DNA of 64,000 nt, from contig CAYTPI010000002.1 in NCBI GenBank assembly GCA_964439625.1, forward strand, positions 292,285 to 356,284, read 5' to 3'. The DNA is from CAYTPI01 sp964439625. GTDB taxonomy: Bacteria > Chloroflexota > Anaerolineae > Aggregatilineales > UBA3940. The notes beneath the pieces were generated by a model that worked only from the letters and a program-made list of their open reading frames with translations, was not told the DNA's origin and ran no database searches. The position numbers were made by a program, and so were the translations under genes. Below, one piece after another: positions 42,653-51,432 of this stretch; position 1 is the first letter of the stretch; every line of letters starts with the position of its first letter.

Positions 42653-44329
42653 ATGGTAGAGATAAATAATCACGTGACGACAAAGACCTTTATGGCTGAA
42701 AAAGAACGTCGGGTCACAGATGACTTGACAGAACTCTTGCTTGTAATCCCGGCAGATATCGTCGAAGTGCTTGAGCAAATTAATCGCAACGACGATTTGG
42801 TTGAAATCATTATGGACCTTGGGCGAGTACCAACAGCCCGTTATACCGATGGCGAATATGTGCTGTTGGATCGCGAAATTACGCAAGAAGATATTGACGC
42901 CGTCCTGATGCAGATCGGCGACTTTGACGCCGACAACCGTTCTGGTATTGAGCGCACACTGCACCGTATCTCAGGGCTGCGCAATCGTCGTGGTGAGATC
43001 GTCGGCTTGACGATGCGCGTTGGGCGTGCCGTTTATGGTACGGTCAACGTCATCAAAGATATTATCGAATCAGGTGACAGCATTCTGTTTTTGGGTCGCC
43101 CAGGTGTGGGTAAAACCACGATGCTGCGTGAAGCGGCTCGCACGCTTGCTGAGACCAAGCGCGTTGTCATTGTAGATACGTCAAACGAAATTGGTGGCGA
43201 TGGTGACGTGCCGCACCCGGCTGTCGGTAAGGCGCGCCGAATGCAGGTGCCGACGCCTAATCTACAACACGAAGTGATGATCGAGGCTGTTGAGAACCAC
43301 AACCCGGAGGTCATCATCATCGACGAAATCGGTCGCGAACTCGAAGCACTTGCCGCCCGCACCATTGCAGAACGGGGTGTTCAATTAATTGCAACTGCCC
43401 ATGGTATTTCGCTGGATAACCTGCTGCTCAACCCAACCCTATCTGACCTGGTAGGCGGTGTCGAAAGTGTGACACTTTCAGATGAGGAAGCGCGGCGGCG
43501 CGGCACACAAAAGACAGTGCTCGAACGCCGTTCACCGCCCACCTTCTCTATTTTAATTGAACTTGAGGATCGCAACACCCTCCACATTCATTCTGATGTA
43601 ACTATGTCAGTGGATATGCACTTGCGCGGGCGGGCCCTCAAGCCTGAGATTCGAACGCGCAGCGAGTCAGGTGAGGTGAAGATTGAGCCAGCCCAGTACA
43701 CAGAGCGCGAAACACCGCAAGAAAGGCAGCCGTTCAATAAGCGAGGCAAAAAGGGTAAGAAAAAGTCGGATGAATCTGCGCTGGATCACGATGCGGTTAT
43801 TATCACTCAGCCTTTTGCCGAAGAGGATATCGCTCATTTCCGTAACGGCGTAGATAACCTCAAAGAAGTTAACGTCTACCCATATGGCATTGCGCGCAAT
43901 CGCCTGATCCAATCTGCTAACCGCTTCCATGTGCCACTGAAGATTGTCGAGCACCTCGAAGATTCTGACTTGCTGTTAACGCTCAAGAATTTCTATCGTC
44001 GCCGTCCACGGCTGGTCGTTGAAGCTGAACAAACAGGCGTTCCGATCTATATTTTGCGCTCAAATACCGTCGCCCAGATCGAAGAGTTTCTCATCGATCA
44101 GTTCCAGATTGAACTCTCTGGAGACGCTGAACAGGTCGCTGCGGAGCGCGCTATCAGCGAAGCAGAAGAAGCCGTCCAGCATGTACTTAACGGACGTGAG
44201 TCGGTTGACTTAACACCCCAAAAGGCCAGCATCAGGCGCAAACAGCACGATATTGTGCGGCAAGCCGGGCTGTATTCACATAGTTACGGACGTGAGCCAA
44301 CCCGGCATGTTCGCGTTTACCGCGTGTAA
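42653..44329 (+). CDS. R3H-domain AAA ATPase (Ycf45/SpoIIIAA-like)
   Basis: 558 residues. A Walker A loop GRPGVGKTT near 148-156 and Walker B VIIIDEIG near 220-227 lie in a secretion-ATPase-like core with DTSNEIGGDGDVPHPAVGKAR. A basic linker (~360-375, rich in Lys) follows. The C-terminus ends in an R3H motif: RRKQHDIV, then GLYSHSYGREPTRHVRVY. Relatives occur in cyanobacteria and plastids (Ycf45) and, as shorter forms, in SpoIIIAA. R3H binds single-stranded nucleic acid; the cellular role is not established. No obvious ribosome site at the ATG. Confidence 0.9.
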   Translation: MVEINNHVTTKTFMAEKERRVTDDLTELLLVIPADIVEVLEQINRNDDLVEIIMDLGRVPTARYTDGEYVLLDREITQEDIDAVLMQIGDFDADNRSGIERTLHRISGLRNRRGEIVGLTMRVGRAVYGTVNVIKDIIESGDSILFLGRPGVGKTTMLREAARTLAETKRVVIVDTSNEIGGDGDVPHPAVGKARRMQVPTPNLQHEVMIEAVENHNPEVIIIDEIGRELEALAARTIAERGVQLIATAHGISLDNLLLNPTLSDLVGGVESVTLSDEEARRRGTQKTVLERRSPPTFSILIELEDRNTLHIHSDVTMSVDMHLRGRALKPEIRTRSESGEVKIEPAQYTERETPQERQPFNKRGKKGKKKSDESALDHDAVIITQPFAEEDIAHFRNGVDNLKEVNVYPYGIARNRLIQSANRFHVPLKIVEHLEDSDLLLTLKNFYRRRPRLVVEAEQTGVPIYILRSNTVAQIEEFLIDQFQIELSGDAEQVAAERAISEAEEAVQHVLNGRESVDLTPQKASIRRKQHDIVRQAGLYSHSYGREPTRHVRVYRV

Positions 44330-44351
44330 ATCGACATTTTGAATTTTCGGG

Positions 44352-44386
44352 CGGGCACTTGTAAGCAGGTGCCCGTCTTACTTTTT
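44352..44386 (+). terminator. Terminator hairpin directly before tmk
   Basis: Perfect 7-bp stem CGGGCAC (44352-44358) / GTGCCCG (44369-44375), 10-base loop, then TCTTACTTTTT. The tmk ribosome site GGAG follows at once (44387-44390). Confidence 0.7.
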
Positions 44387-44395
44387 GGAGCATTC

Positions 44396-45034
44396 GTGTT
44401 TATCACATTTGAAGGGCCAGACGGTTCCGGTAAAACCACCCAGCTTAGCCTGCTAGAAGCCTATCTTGAACAAACCAACCGGGACTTTATTATTACCCGT
44501 GAACCGGGCGGCACATCCATTGGTGAGCAAATCCGGCATGTGCTGCACAATCTAAAAAACACAGATATGGATCCACGAACAGAACTGCTGCTGTTCACCG
44601 CATCGCGGGCTCAGATCGTTGCTAAAGTGATCCGCCCAGCCATCGAAGCAGGCAAGCTCGTCCTCAGTGATCGTTTCTTTGACAGCACCTATGCTTACCA
44701 AGGGTATGGGCACGGCCTTGATCTTGAAACATTGCAAACAATCACCCGGTTTGCAACAGATGGCCTAACCCCTGACTTAACGGTCTATTTTCAGCTAAAC
44801 CCCACCGAAGCTCTTGAGCGCCGTCGTGTGGATCACAGCGCTGAGTGGACACGTATGGATGACTACGAAGATACCTTTCACCGCCGGGTTTCAGCAGGAT
44901 ATCAACAATTAATTAAGCAAGAGCCAGACCGCTGGGTTATCGTGGATGCGAACCAACCCGTCGATCTGCTCCAAACTGAAGTACGATATATTGTCGATGA
45001 AGCTTTGGCGCGGGGTTCTAACGACGGTCTATGA
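44396..45034 (+). CDS. tmk: Thymidylate kinase
   Basis: 212 residues. P-loop FEGPDGSGKTT at 5-15, the dTMP-binding REPGGTSIGE, and SDRFFDSTYAYQG (DRY/DRF motif). It converts dTMP to dTDP. I place the start at the GTG 44396, with GGAG 5 bases upstream, which gives the normal N-terminus; the frame is open from 44339, but that stretch is the terminator hairpin. Confidence 0.95.
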   Translation: MFITFEGPDGSGKTTQLSLLEAYLEQTNRDFIITREPGGTSIGEQIRHVLHNLKNTDMDPRTELLLFTASRAQIVAKVIRPAIEAGKLVLSDRFFDSTYAYQGYGHGLDLETLQTITRFATDGLTPDLTVYFQLNPTEALERRRVDHSAEWTRMDDYEDTFHRRVSAGYQQLIKQEPDRWVIVDANQPVDLLQTEVRYIVDEALARGSNDGL

Positions 45035-45100
45035 TCGTCACTACCAGCAAATCGTTATAATCATATTACAAATTGTCTACTAACACCCTCGCAAAACGCT

Positions 45101-46000
45101 ATGAGCGACGATAAATATCGCAATCCGTTTGAATCAGTTCCGCCCGAAAAGCCAGATAAACCCGTTCACCCGCTGCTTGTGCAGCGCCAAACCGCAGAGG
45201 CTGGTCAGCCCTCGGTAGCACAACAACCACCTCAGCAGCGCCCAGTTATGCAGCCACGTGTTTCGGTTCCAACATCAAAACCATACCTGACCTACACTCT
45301 CTTAGGCATCAACATCGTCATCTTTTTAATCGATATGCTGCTAGGTAACCGTCTGATCGCGATGGGCGCCAAGCTTAACCCAGCTATCATTGATGGTGAA
45401 TGGTGGCGTTTCATCACCCCGATGTTCCTGCATGCTGGCCTATTGCACCTTGGCTTCAACAGCTATTTTCTCTATATTGTTGGCCCACAAATTGAAGGTG
45501 CCTTTGGCACACTCCGTTTTGCGCTGGTGTATTTTATTGCTGGGCTTGCCGGGTCACTTGGTAGCTACGCCTTAGCAGGTAATCCTGCAATCCCATCGAT
45601 TGGTGCCAGTGGTGCCTTATTTGGCATCCTTGGCGCAGCGATACCATTCTTGCTGCTTAATCGAGATGTTCTACCTGGAACAAGCCGCCGGCTACGCAGC
45701 ATTTTGCAGATTATCGGGTTGAACTTATTTATTGGGTTCTTGCCCGGCCTTAACATCGATAATTGGGGCCACATTGGGGGTCTACTCGGTGGGCTGGCTG
45801 TCGCCTTCTTCGTTTCACCACGCTACATTAAAAAGGCCAGCATGGAAAAGAATCCACTGGTCGAAGACTCACACTATATTGCATACCATGTAGAGGATGA
45901 GACGCAGGCAGTTGGCGCTTTCGTTGCGGCTATGGCGATTGCCTTCGCGATAGCTGCCTTAGCTGCCTTCTTAGTCTCGATTGAATTTAACGCCTTTTGA
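45101..46000 (+). CDS. Rhomboid-family intramembrane serine protease
   Basis: 299 residues. A Pro/Gln-rich cytoplasmic segment (1-~60) precedes six or seven spans. Ser170 in GASGALFG and His224 in NWGHIGGLLGG form the catalytic dyad; HAGLLHLGFNSYFLY is the conserved HxxxN helix. It cleaves transmembrane substrates within the bilayer; the substrate is unknown. TATAAT at 45056-45061 could be its promoter, giving a ~34-base leader without a ribosome site. It ends 11 bases from the convergent ATPase gene. Confidence 0.93.
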   Translation: MSDDKYRNPFESVPPEKPDKPVHPLLVQRQTAEAGQPSVAQQPPQQRPVMQPRVSVPTSKPYLTYTLLGINIVIFLIDMLLGNRLIAMGAKLNPAIIDGEWWRFITPMFLHAGLLHLGFNSYFLYIVGPQIEGAFGTLRFALVYFIAGLAGSLGSYALAGNPAIPSIGASGALFGILGAAIPFLLLNRDVLPGTSRRLRSILQIIGLNLFIGFLPGLNIDNWGHIGGLLGGLAVAFFVSPRYIKKASMEKNPLVEDSHYIAYHVEDETQAVGAFVAAMAIAFAIAALAAFLVSIEFNAF

Positions 46001-46011
46001 TCATCCGTCGC

Positions 46012-47376
46012 CTAAGCGACAATCAGCTTGTACCCACGGCCCCGGATTGTGATCAGGAATTCGGGGTCGCTGCTATTTTCCTCAATTTTTGCTCGCAGCC
46101 GGCTGACGAGCTTCTCAATCCGCGAGTCGTCTACTTCTGTGATGTACTCAACACCCCATACGCGTTCAACGATCATATACTTATCGGTAACTTTGTTGCT
46201 GCGTTCATATAATAGTTGCAACAGCTTAAACTCAAGCTCCGTCAGTGGCGGCGCTGGCACCCCACTAATCCACACATCGCCTGAGTCCACATCCACCCAG
46301 ATTCCTTCCGGCGTGTCTGCTTGGAGTGCGGCCTGTCGCTGCACAAAGTCATCTAACAACGCGCTGAATATCTGCATTTGCCCCTCGTCATTTTCCCGAA
46401 GCAGACCCCAACCTCCTAAATCGCGCAGAGATCGTTTCGATAGACCATCGAGCTGGCCCGTGACGACTTTGCTCAGAGTATCGCGCTCGGTAGGGCCAAG
46501 CTGGCTCCAGATTCGCTTGCACTCCGACAAGATTGTCAGGTCATGGTAGAACTCCTCCGCCAAGTTGCCAAGCTCACTGGGGTCATGGTGTTCGAGGTAT
46601 TCCATTTCAAAGATATGGTTCACCAACGCTTTGAGCATCCCAGGATGACCGCCAGCCTGTTCCCAAAGAATATCTAGCACACTTTGTTCATTATATTGCC
46701 CAAGCCCCGCGTACTGAACCAGCGCAGCAGCCAGTTCATCCGCTTTATCCCGCTGCATTGGTTTGAGAATCGTCGTAAAACGTGCCGAAAGTTCAATAAA
46801 CTCAGCCACTTGCTCATCATACCGCTTAGAACCAAGCCGGCGCACACTGGCAGTGATGTACACAAGGTTGTTGGGGTAGCGGTCCTTAAGAGCCCGCAAA
46901 TTGAGGAAAACGCGCCCGTCGAGTGCATCAAAGGCTTCATCGAATTCATCGAATAGAAGAATGACGTCGAGGTCTGTCCGTTCAATCAAGGCCATCAACG
47001 CATTCTTAAAACCCAACGGCACTAAGAAATGCGTATCTGGCTCAATTACACGACGATATTGCTCGTCAATTTCGGCACGTAAATCGGGGTCAAGGGTCAA
47101 TAATATATTATCATACTGAATACTACGCAGGATCAGTTCGTAAAAACCTTGATCCGTGAGGGCGACCATACTGTTGCAGTCAACATAAATGAAAAGACCC
47201 TTGCGTCCAGTGCGTTCCGCATAACGCCGTTGAACGTCCTCTGAGGCAAGGTCACGCATTAAAATTGACTTGCCCATATTACTGAGCCCTACCACCGCGA
47301 TGCAATGGTAGCCACGCAGTACATCTACCAGCCATTCAATCTCGTCTGTCCGTTTTACGATGTAAGGTGATGGCAT
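46012..47376 (-). CDS. P-loop ATPase fused to an OmpR/PhoB-type winged helix
   Basis: 454 residues. The N-terminal ATPase has Walker A VVGLSNMGKS near 28-37, Walker B VILLFDEFDEAF near 138-149, and a helical region like that of archaeal-type/STAND NTPases (EQAGGHPGMLKALVNHIFE). Residues ~370-454 are a PhoB-like winged helix with LTELEFKLLQLLYE and the VDDSRIEKLVSRLRAKI recognition region. There is no receiver domain. It looks like a nucleotide-controlled transcription factor; the signal and targets are unknown. No ribosome site precedes the ATG. Confidence 0.85.
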   Translation of the reverse strand: MPSPYIVKRTDEIEWLVDVLRGYHCIAVVGLSNMGKSILMRDLASEDVQRRYAERTGRKGLFIYVDCNSMVALTDQGFYELILRSIQYDNILLTLDPDLRAEIDEQYRRVIEPDTHFLVPLGFKNALMALIERTDLDVILLFDEFDEAFDALDGRVFLNLRALKDRYPNNLVYITASVRRLGSKRYDEQVAEFIELSARFTTILKPMQRDKADELAAALVQYAGLGQYNEQSVLDILWEQAGGHPGMLKALVNHIFEMEYLEHHDPSELGNLAEEFYHDLTILSECKRIWSQLGPTERDTLSKVVTGQLDGLSKRSLRDLGGWGLLRENDEGQMQIFSALLDDFVQRQAALQADTPEGIWVDVDSGDVWISGVPAPPLTELEFKLLQLLYERSNKVTDKYMIVERVWGVEYITEVDDSRIEKLVSRLRAKIEENSSDPEFLITIRGRGYKLIVA

Positions 47377-47408
47377 GGTGTGTCAAGCAGAGCCAATCGA
47401 ACAGGGCA

Positions 47409-47429
47409 GGGTAGGCATAGTGCCCACCC
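47409..47429. terminator. Strong hairpin downstream of the LPTTG gene
   Basis: GGGTAGGCA (47409-47417) and TGCCCACCC (47421-47429) form a 9-bp stem with one wobble and a 3-base loop. There is no T-run, so termination is possible but unproven. Confidence 0.4.
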
Positions 47430-47460
47430 CGTAATTATTGACGTTGTTGAATTTTCTAAA

Positions 47461-48423
47461 CTACTGTGACCGCATCTTACGAGCGACAAACCCGATCCCA
47501 ACGAGCACCAGTGCCAGCAGCCCAGCGCCAACCATCCCGGTAGTTCCCGCAAAGCCAGTTGTTGGCAAAGTCGCTTCAGCCGTAATTGTCACATTCTCTG
47601 GATCTGGGTCATCCGTTACCTCTGCAACTGCTGTCCCAGCCTCAGTCGCATCTTCCGTCTCAGTGACGGTTTCCTCCGGTGTTACTGTCTCACCCGTCAC
47701 ATTGCCGCCACCGCCCAGAGGTGTGACTTCAATAATGCCTGTGGTTGGCGTCACAGATGGGTCCGGTGTTTGGGTTGGCACGGGTGTGGGGGTTTCTGTG
47801 GGTGCTTCCGTAACGGTTTCTTCCGGGGTTACATCGCCACCGCCGCCGCCAATACGTGGAGTCGGTGTCGGCAGTTCACCACCCTCACCACCGCCACCAC
47901 TTTCCGGTGGCAGGGCTTCGGTTGCTTCAGTGACTTCTTCTTCGGTCACTTCAGCGACTGCCGTCTCCTCTGGCGTTTCCTCCTCAACAGGTTCCTCTTC
48001 AGTGACCTCTTCTTCAGGCGCTTCTGTGATTGCTGTTGTGGCAGTTGCCGTTGGCTCTTCTGTCGGCTCAGGCGCTTCAGTTTCTTCTGGTTCAGCTTGT
48101 GCTTCAGCCCCTGCTGTTTGAGTTGCTGCCAACATTGTCATATTGAAGGCATTCGTCAGTTCGTTCTCACTGACCTGTTCTTCACCACCACCGATGCCAA
48201 GAATGCTTCCCAATGGCCCAACAAAGATAAGCAAGGCACAGATCGCGATAACGATCAACACGCCCAGCACGCCAGCAACGACCAAGAAGCCACGGCTTGA
48301 GCCGCCGCCGTCACCGCCGTCATCATCTGATGAGTCAGGTGCTTCTTCAATGTCCCCGAAGGCATCTGTTAAATCGTCATCATCTTCGTCGTCAAAGCTG
48401 AAGTAAAGATCGTCGTCAGCCAT
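47461..48423 (-). CDS. Acidic, Thr/Glu-rich protein with LPXTG-like C-terminal sorting signal
   Basis: 320 residues. The first ~44 are very acidic (long runs of Asp); a hydrophobic span follows at ~45-68. A low-complexity E/T/P region (~95-280) follows with EEVTEE and PTPTP-type repeats. The end is LPTTG at 286-290, a hydrophobic helix and a K/R-containing tail: a textbook sortase signal. An internal N-terminal span together with a cell-wall sorting signal is odd and would leave the acidic head in the cytoplasm. No sortase is in the window. AGGAAAGG precedes the ATG. Confidence 0.8.
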   Translation of the reverse strand: MADDDLYFSFDDEDDDDLTDAFGDIEEAPDSSDDDGGDGGGSSRGFLVVAGVLGVLIVIAICALLIFVGPLGSILGIGGGEEQVSENELTNAFNMTMLAATQTAGAEAQAEPEETEAPEPTEEPTATATTAITEAPEEEVTEEEPVEEETPEETAVAEVTEEEVTEATEALPPESGGGGEGGELPTPTPRIGGGGGDVTPEETVTEAPTETPTPVPTQTPDPSVTPTTGIIEVTPLGGGGNVTGETVTPEETVTETEDATEAGTAVAEVTDDPDPENVTITAEATLPTTGFAGTTGMVGAGLLALVLVGIGFVARKMRSQ

Positions 48424-48514
48424 GCTTATTAACCTTTCCTAAGGTGCGCGTCCCTGTTGCGCAGTTGATTAATAGTAACACGGGTTGAGGTGATTCATCC
48501 CGGTTTTGTCTTAA

Positions 48515-49597
48515 TTAGGGTTGCCGCTGTCCCTGTGCGACCACTTCTAGATTAATGTAGGGAACAAATATTGTCTTACTACCATCCAATTTAACAAAGG
48601 CTCCCGCTAGCATCAATCCACTGTTAGTCACCTCTGGTTGCATGGCGAACTCTCGGACTGTTCCCAACTGCCCCCAGTAAGGCCGCTGCATCACACGTAC
48701 ACGCCCACCAACTTCAAGCTCCAGCTTGAAGTCGCTCTCTCTGTCTGTGGCCATACTTGCTTCTATGGGAATAATAATCTCCGGTTTACGATAGCGCGAA
48801 TCGCCCGGCACATAGGCAGCTTCTCTGCCATTATAGCGGTCAAACACATCGTAGTAGAGTTGACCCAGTAACACAGTACCAAACGCCTGCGTAATAGCAA
48901 CCGGCAATCCCGTAGCTTGCACGGTTGGTACTAAGCTCGCTCGCATACTGGGGGTAACAATCGCCCGGACGCTGTTGGCGGCACACCACAGGAGAAATTC
49001 CTTAGTAAGCGGTTCCCTTAACACTACGATTGAACCGCCATATCCAATAGCGGTTTCTCCGGTTTCGGTTGTCACATCGGGTATCTGGCTCACCAGTTTA
49101 ATAGTCCCCCAAGCCGCTTCGCCGTCAGCCCATGCAACTTGTACCAATGCGCAGGCTGTCTCAACCACGACGTATTCATATGGCTCAACCTCCGTCACCA
49201 GCCCTGGAACCACCGTCGAGACAAATGTACGTTCTTTATCTCCTGCAATTAACAGCTTACCGCGAGTCTTCCGGATAATATCTCCTTCTAGCGGGGCTGT
49301 AAGTGTCTTATTGTTTAGATTTAGGAACGACTTCACACTGGCAATTTCTTCACCCTCCGCCAAGTGATCGTCTTCTTGGAAGCGAACCAACCGATCAGCT
49401 TCTGCCGGTGTTATGTCAAACATCGCACTGACATCTAACAGTTTGTACTCCGACGGTTTGTCAGCAAAAGCCAGCGTTTCAGCTTTACGTACCGTTTGCC
49501 GGTTACTGACTTTTGCCACACCGCCTCGTATAACCTGATGCTTACGTTTGATCATAATCCCCGGTGAGATAATTGAGTTTGTGTGCAGGGTCGTCAC
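48515..49597 (-). CDS. Unknown protein encoded next to the MutL-like ATPase
   Basis: 360 residues, function unknown. It begins with a basic segment (MIKRKHQVIRGG after a short lead). A beta-rich middle follows, resembling a lipoyl/biotinyl-type barrel (TAPLEGDIIRKTRGKLLI, VPGLVTEV). Then come an alpha/beta part (GYGGSIVVLREPL, VRAIVTPSMRAS, LPVAITQAFGTV) and an EIIIPIEAS strand. The GTG at 49597 overlaps the upstream stop as GTGA, so translation is probably coupled; ATGs at 49555 and 49624 are alternatives. It is the last gene of the seven-gene membrane unit. Confidence 0.75.
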   Translation of the reverse strand: MTTLHTNSIISPGIMIKRKHQVIRGGVAKVSNRQTVRKAETLAFADKPSEYKLLDVSAMFDITPAEADRLVRFQEDDHLAEGEEIASVKSFLNLNNKTLTAPLEGDIIRKTRGKLLIAGDKERTFVSTVVPGLVTEVEPYEYVVVETACALVQVAWADGEAAWGTIKLVSQIPDVTTETGETAIGYGGSIVVLREPLTKEFLLWCAANSVRAIVTPSMRASLVPTVQATGLPVAITQAFGTVLLGQLYYDVFDRYNGREAAYVPGDSRYRKPEIIIPIEASMATDRESDFKLELEVGGRVRVMQRPYWGQLGTVREFAMQPEVTNSGLMLAGAFVKLDGSKTIFVPYINLEVVAQGQRQP

Positions 49598-51423
49598 AGG
49601 CTTCTCACAATCGCATCGCGCCATTCTCCAAATAAATCACGCCGCTCATCTTCGTCCCTTGGTGCACGCCATGGACGCCCACGACCGTCAAATACGATGC
49701 CAACCTCACCGCCTAAGACACGAAACCCGCTCTTGGTGACCTTCTTTTGCTCTGGCATCGATAATGCTCGCGTTTCCATCTGGATATAAGCTGTCTTGTT
49801 ATACGCCAACGGTACTATCTGAATCATTCCGGCCTGTATTTCGAAGCCTTCTGAGCGGTTCGTGTCTTCAAAAGTAATTGTGCCGTTCATAACCATACTG
49901 TCATCAATAGGTGCGCGGCCTACAGGTGCCACAAGTGTCCCGACATCGATAAATGATCCCGTATCCAATACCTGGATCACGGCATGAGGGTGGGCACCAG
50001 CCAATGCACCAAGCGAAGCGGCTAAGCCGTAGGGGTCAAGTTGAATATGAGTTACACCCGAGAGGAACAAGGCGTCCGCTGCAATTAAGACGGGCCAACC
50101 ATAATGTGCTGGGCGAGCAAGCGTTGCTCCAGCCAGTAACAGCCGATCAAATGTCGGCAGTAGACCGCGCTGCGCTACACTGCGCCAGTCATGGCGGGCT
50201 TCAAGGACAGCACGACGCATTATTTCACGCGCCAACCCATACTGTACCTCTAGTGAGTCACGTGAGGCCGGTGCCGTTACCGGGTTAAGCCAGCGGTTCC
50301 ACAGCAGATCAAGCACTGCGTCTTCGTCCAATTCCGCATCGACCAACCAACTCATAATTCTATCTAGCTTTAGGCGTTCAAGGGTGGTTTGCATGGCATG
50401 CCCAACGCCTAGCGTTGCAGACACGCTCTGATAGTGCCCATGTTCGAATGAGGCAGAAACCGATGTAGCGCTACTACCGATGTCTACGCCAAGAATTATT
50501 TCATCATCCAAGCCACCTAAAAGCCGAATCATCTCACTAAATGCCAGGGCTGTTGGGTAAATTCGTCCGCGAGACCACTCGACCAGTTCCTCAAAGCCGC
50601 CCGTATTATATGAGCGCTGCTGGTTATATAATGCTGCTAGTGTGGCTTGTGCATCATCCAATGTTTCGTTGTTCAGAGAAGGTCGAACGTTACTCGCTAC
50701 CTCAACCCGAACCCCAACCTCTTCATATAGAACTTCACTCACTTCTTTCTGAAGGTCTGCATTGCCGATGTAAAGCACGGTTGGGCGTGCATTACGCTCC
50801 ATGATGGAGCAAGCTAAAGCCACTTTCTCGATCTGCTCACGCATAGCGTCCACTGCACCGCCGTCCGTGCCCCCGACGATCAGTACCACGTTGGGCTCAG
50901 CTTCTAAAATAGCGGCAATCTGCTCTTCCGTCGTCCGTTTGTCCGTCAAGCTGATGACATCGACGAGTTCGAGGTAGCTACTCTCAGCAGCTTTGCGCCC
51001 ACTTTCGATGCTGATCTCCGGCATTAAGCCGACAAGTACCGTTCGGATTGGCTCACCCGAACTCGACAGCCCTACCACCAAGTTGACGCCATTGCCAGCC
51101 TCGGTCTCTGGTCGAATTAAGTCGAGCATGCTGGTGATGAAGATACGCCCAGTTGTCTCTGTCATCTGCTCCAGTGCAATGCGCACACCCTGCACGAGAT
51201 TATTCCATGGTGGGCCGCTGGTCGTGGGGGCCTCACCATAGGCAAACATACGGTAGGTTCCTTCAGCCACATTAATGAAGATCGTCCGCGTGTAGACCGC
51301 CCCGATATCAATCACGAGAATAGGGCCACTGGGGATAAAATCAGCACGCAGTGCTTCAGGCAGGTTTTCACCGGCGTTCCCATCATCACTGATTTGTGCA
51401 ACTGGTTCTGTTGATACATCCAT
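49594..51423 (-). CDS. MutL-like ASKHA ATPase (annotated glutamate mutase L in relatives)
   Basis: 609 residues, longer than typical MutL (about 460). The actin-like ATPase motifs are visible: phosphate-1 VIDIGAVYTRTIF near 38-50, phosphate-2 ILGVDIGSSATSVSAS near 312-327, and an adenosine-type LLLAGATLARPAHYG near 430. VVLIVGGTDGGAVDAM matches the MutL family. No mutase or cobalamin enzyme is nearby; instead it is encoded among membrane proteins, so the name reflects homology only. AGGGG lies 6 bases before the ATG. Confidence 0.85.
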   Translation of the reverse strand: MDVSTEPVAQISDDGNAGENLPEALRADFIPSGPILVIDIGAVYTRTIFINVAEGTYRMFAYGEAPTTSGPPWNNLVQGVRIALEQMTETTGRIFITSMLDLIRPETEAGNGVNLVVGLSSSGEPIRTVLVGLMPEISIESGRKAAESSYLELVDVISLTDKRTTEEQIAAILEAEPNVVLIVGGTDGGAVDAMREQIEKVALACSIMERNARPTVLYIGNADLQKEVSEVLYEEVGVRVEVASNVRPSLNNETLDDAQATLAALYNQQRSYNTGGFEELVEWSRGRIYPTALAFSEMIRLLGGLDDEIILGVDIGSSATSVSASFEHGHYQSVSATLGVGHAMQTTLERLKLDRIMSWLVDAELDEDAVLDLLWNRWLNPVTAPASRDSLEVQYGLAREIMRRAVLEARHDWRSVAQRGLLPTFDRLLLAGATLARPAHYGWPVLIAADALFLSGVTHIQLDPYGLAASLGALAGAHPHAVIQVLDTGSFIDVGTLVAPVGRAPIDDSMVMNGTITFEDTNRSEGFEIQAGMIQIVPLAYNKTAYIQMETRALSMPEQKKVTKSGFRVLGGEVGIVFDGRGRPWRAPRDEDERRDLFGEWRDAIVRSL

Positions 51424-51432
51424 GCGGAACCC

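Noticed and set aside
44339..44395. N-terminal extension of tmk
   Set aside because: It would translate the terminator hairpin; GGAG before the GTG at 44396 and the family N-terminus support the shorter form.
47438..48121. Long plus-strand open frame rich in Ser, Val and Pro opposite the LPTTG gene
   Set aside because: It is the antisense of a low-complexity E/T/P-coding region; no ribosome site or recognisable domain, and the minus-strand gene has an LPXTG signal and a Shine-Dalgarno.
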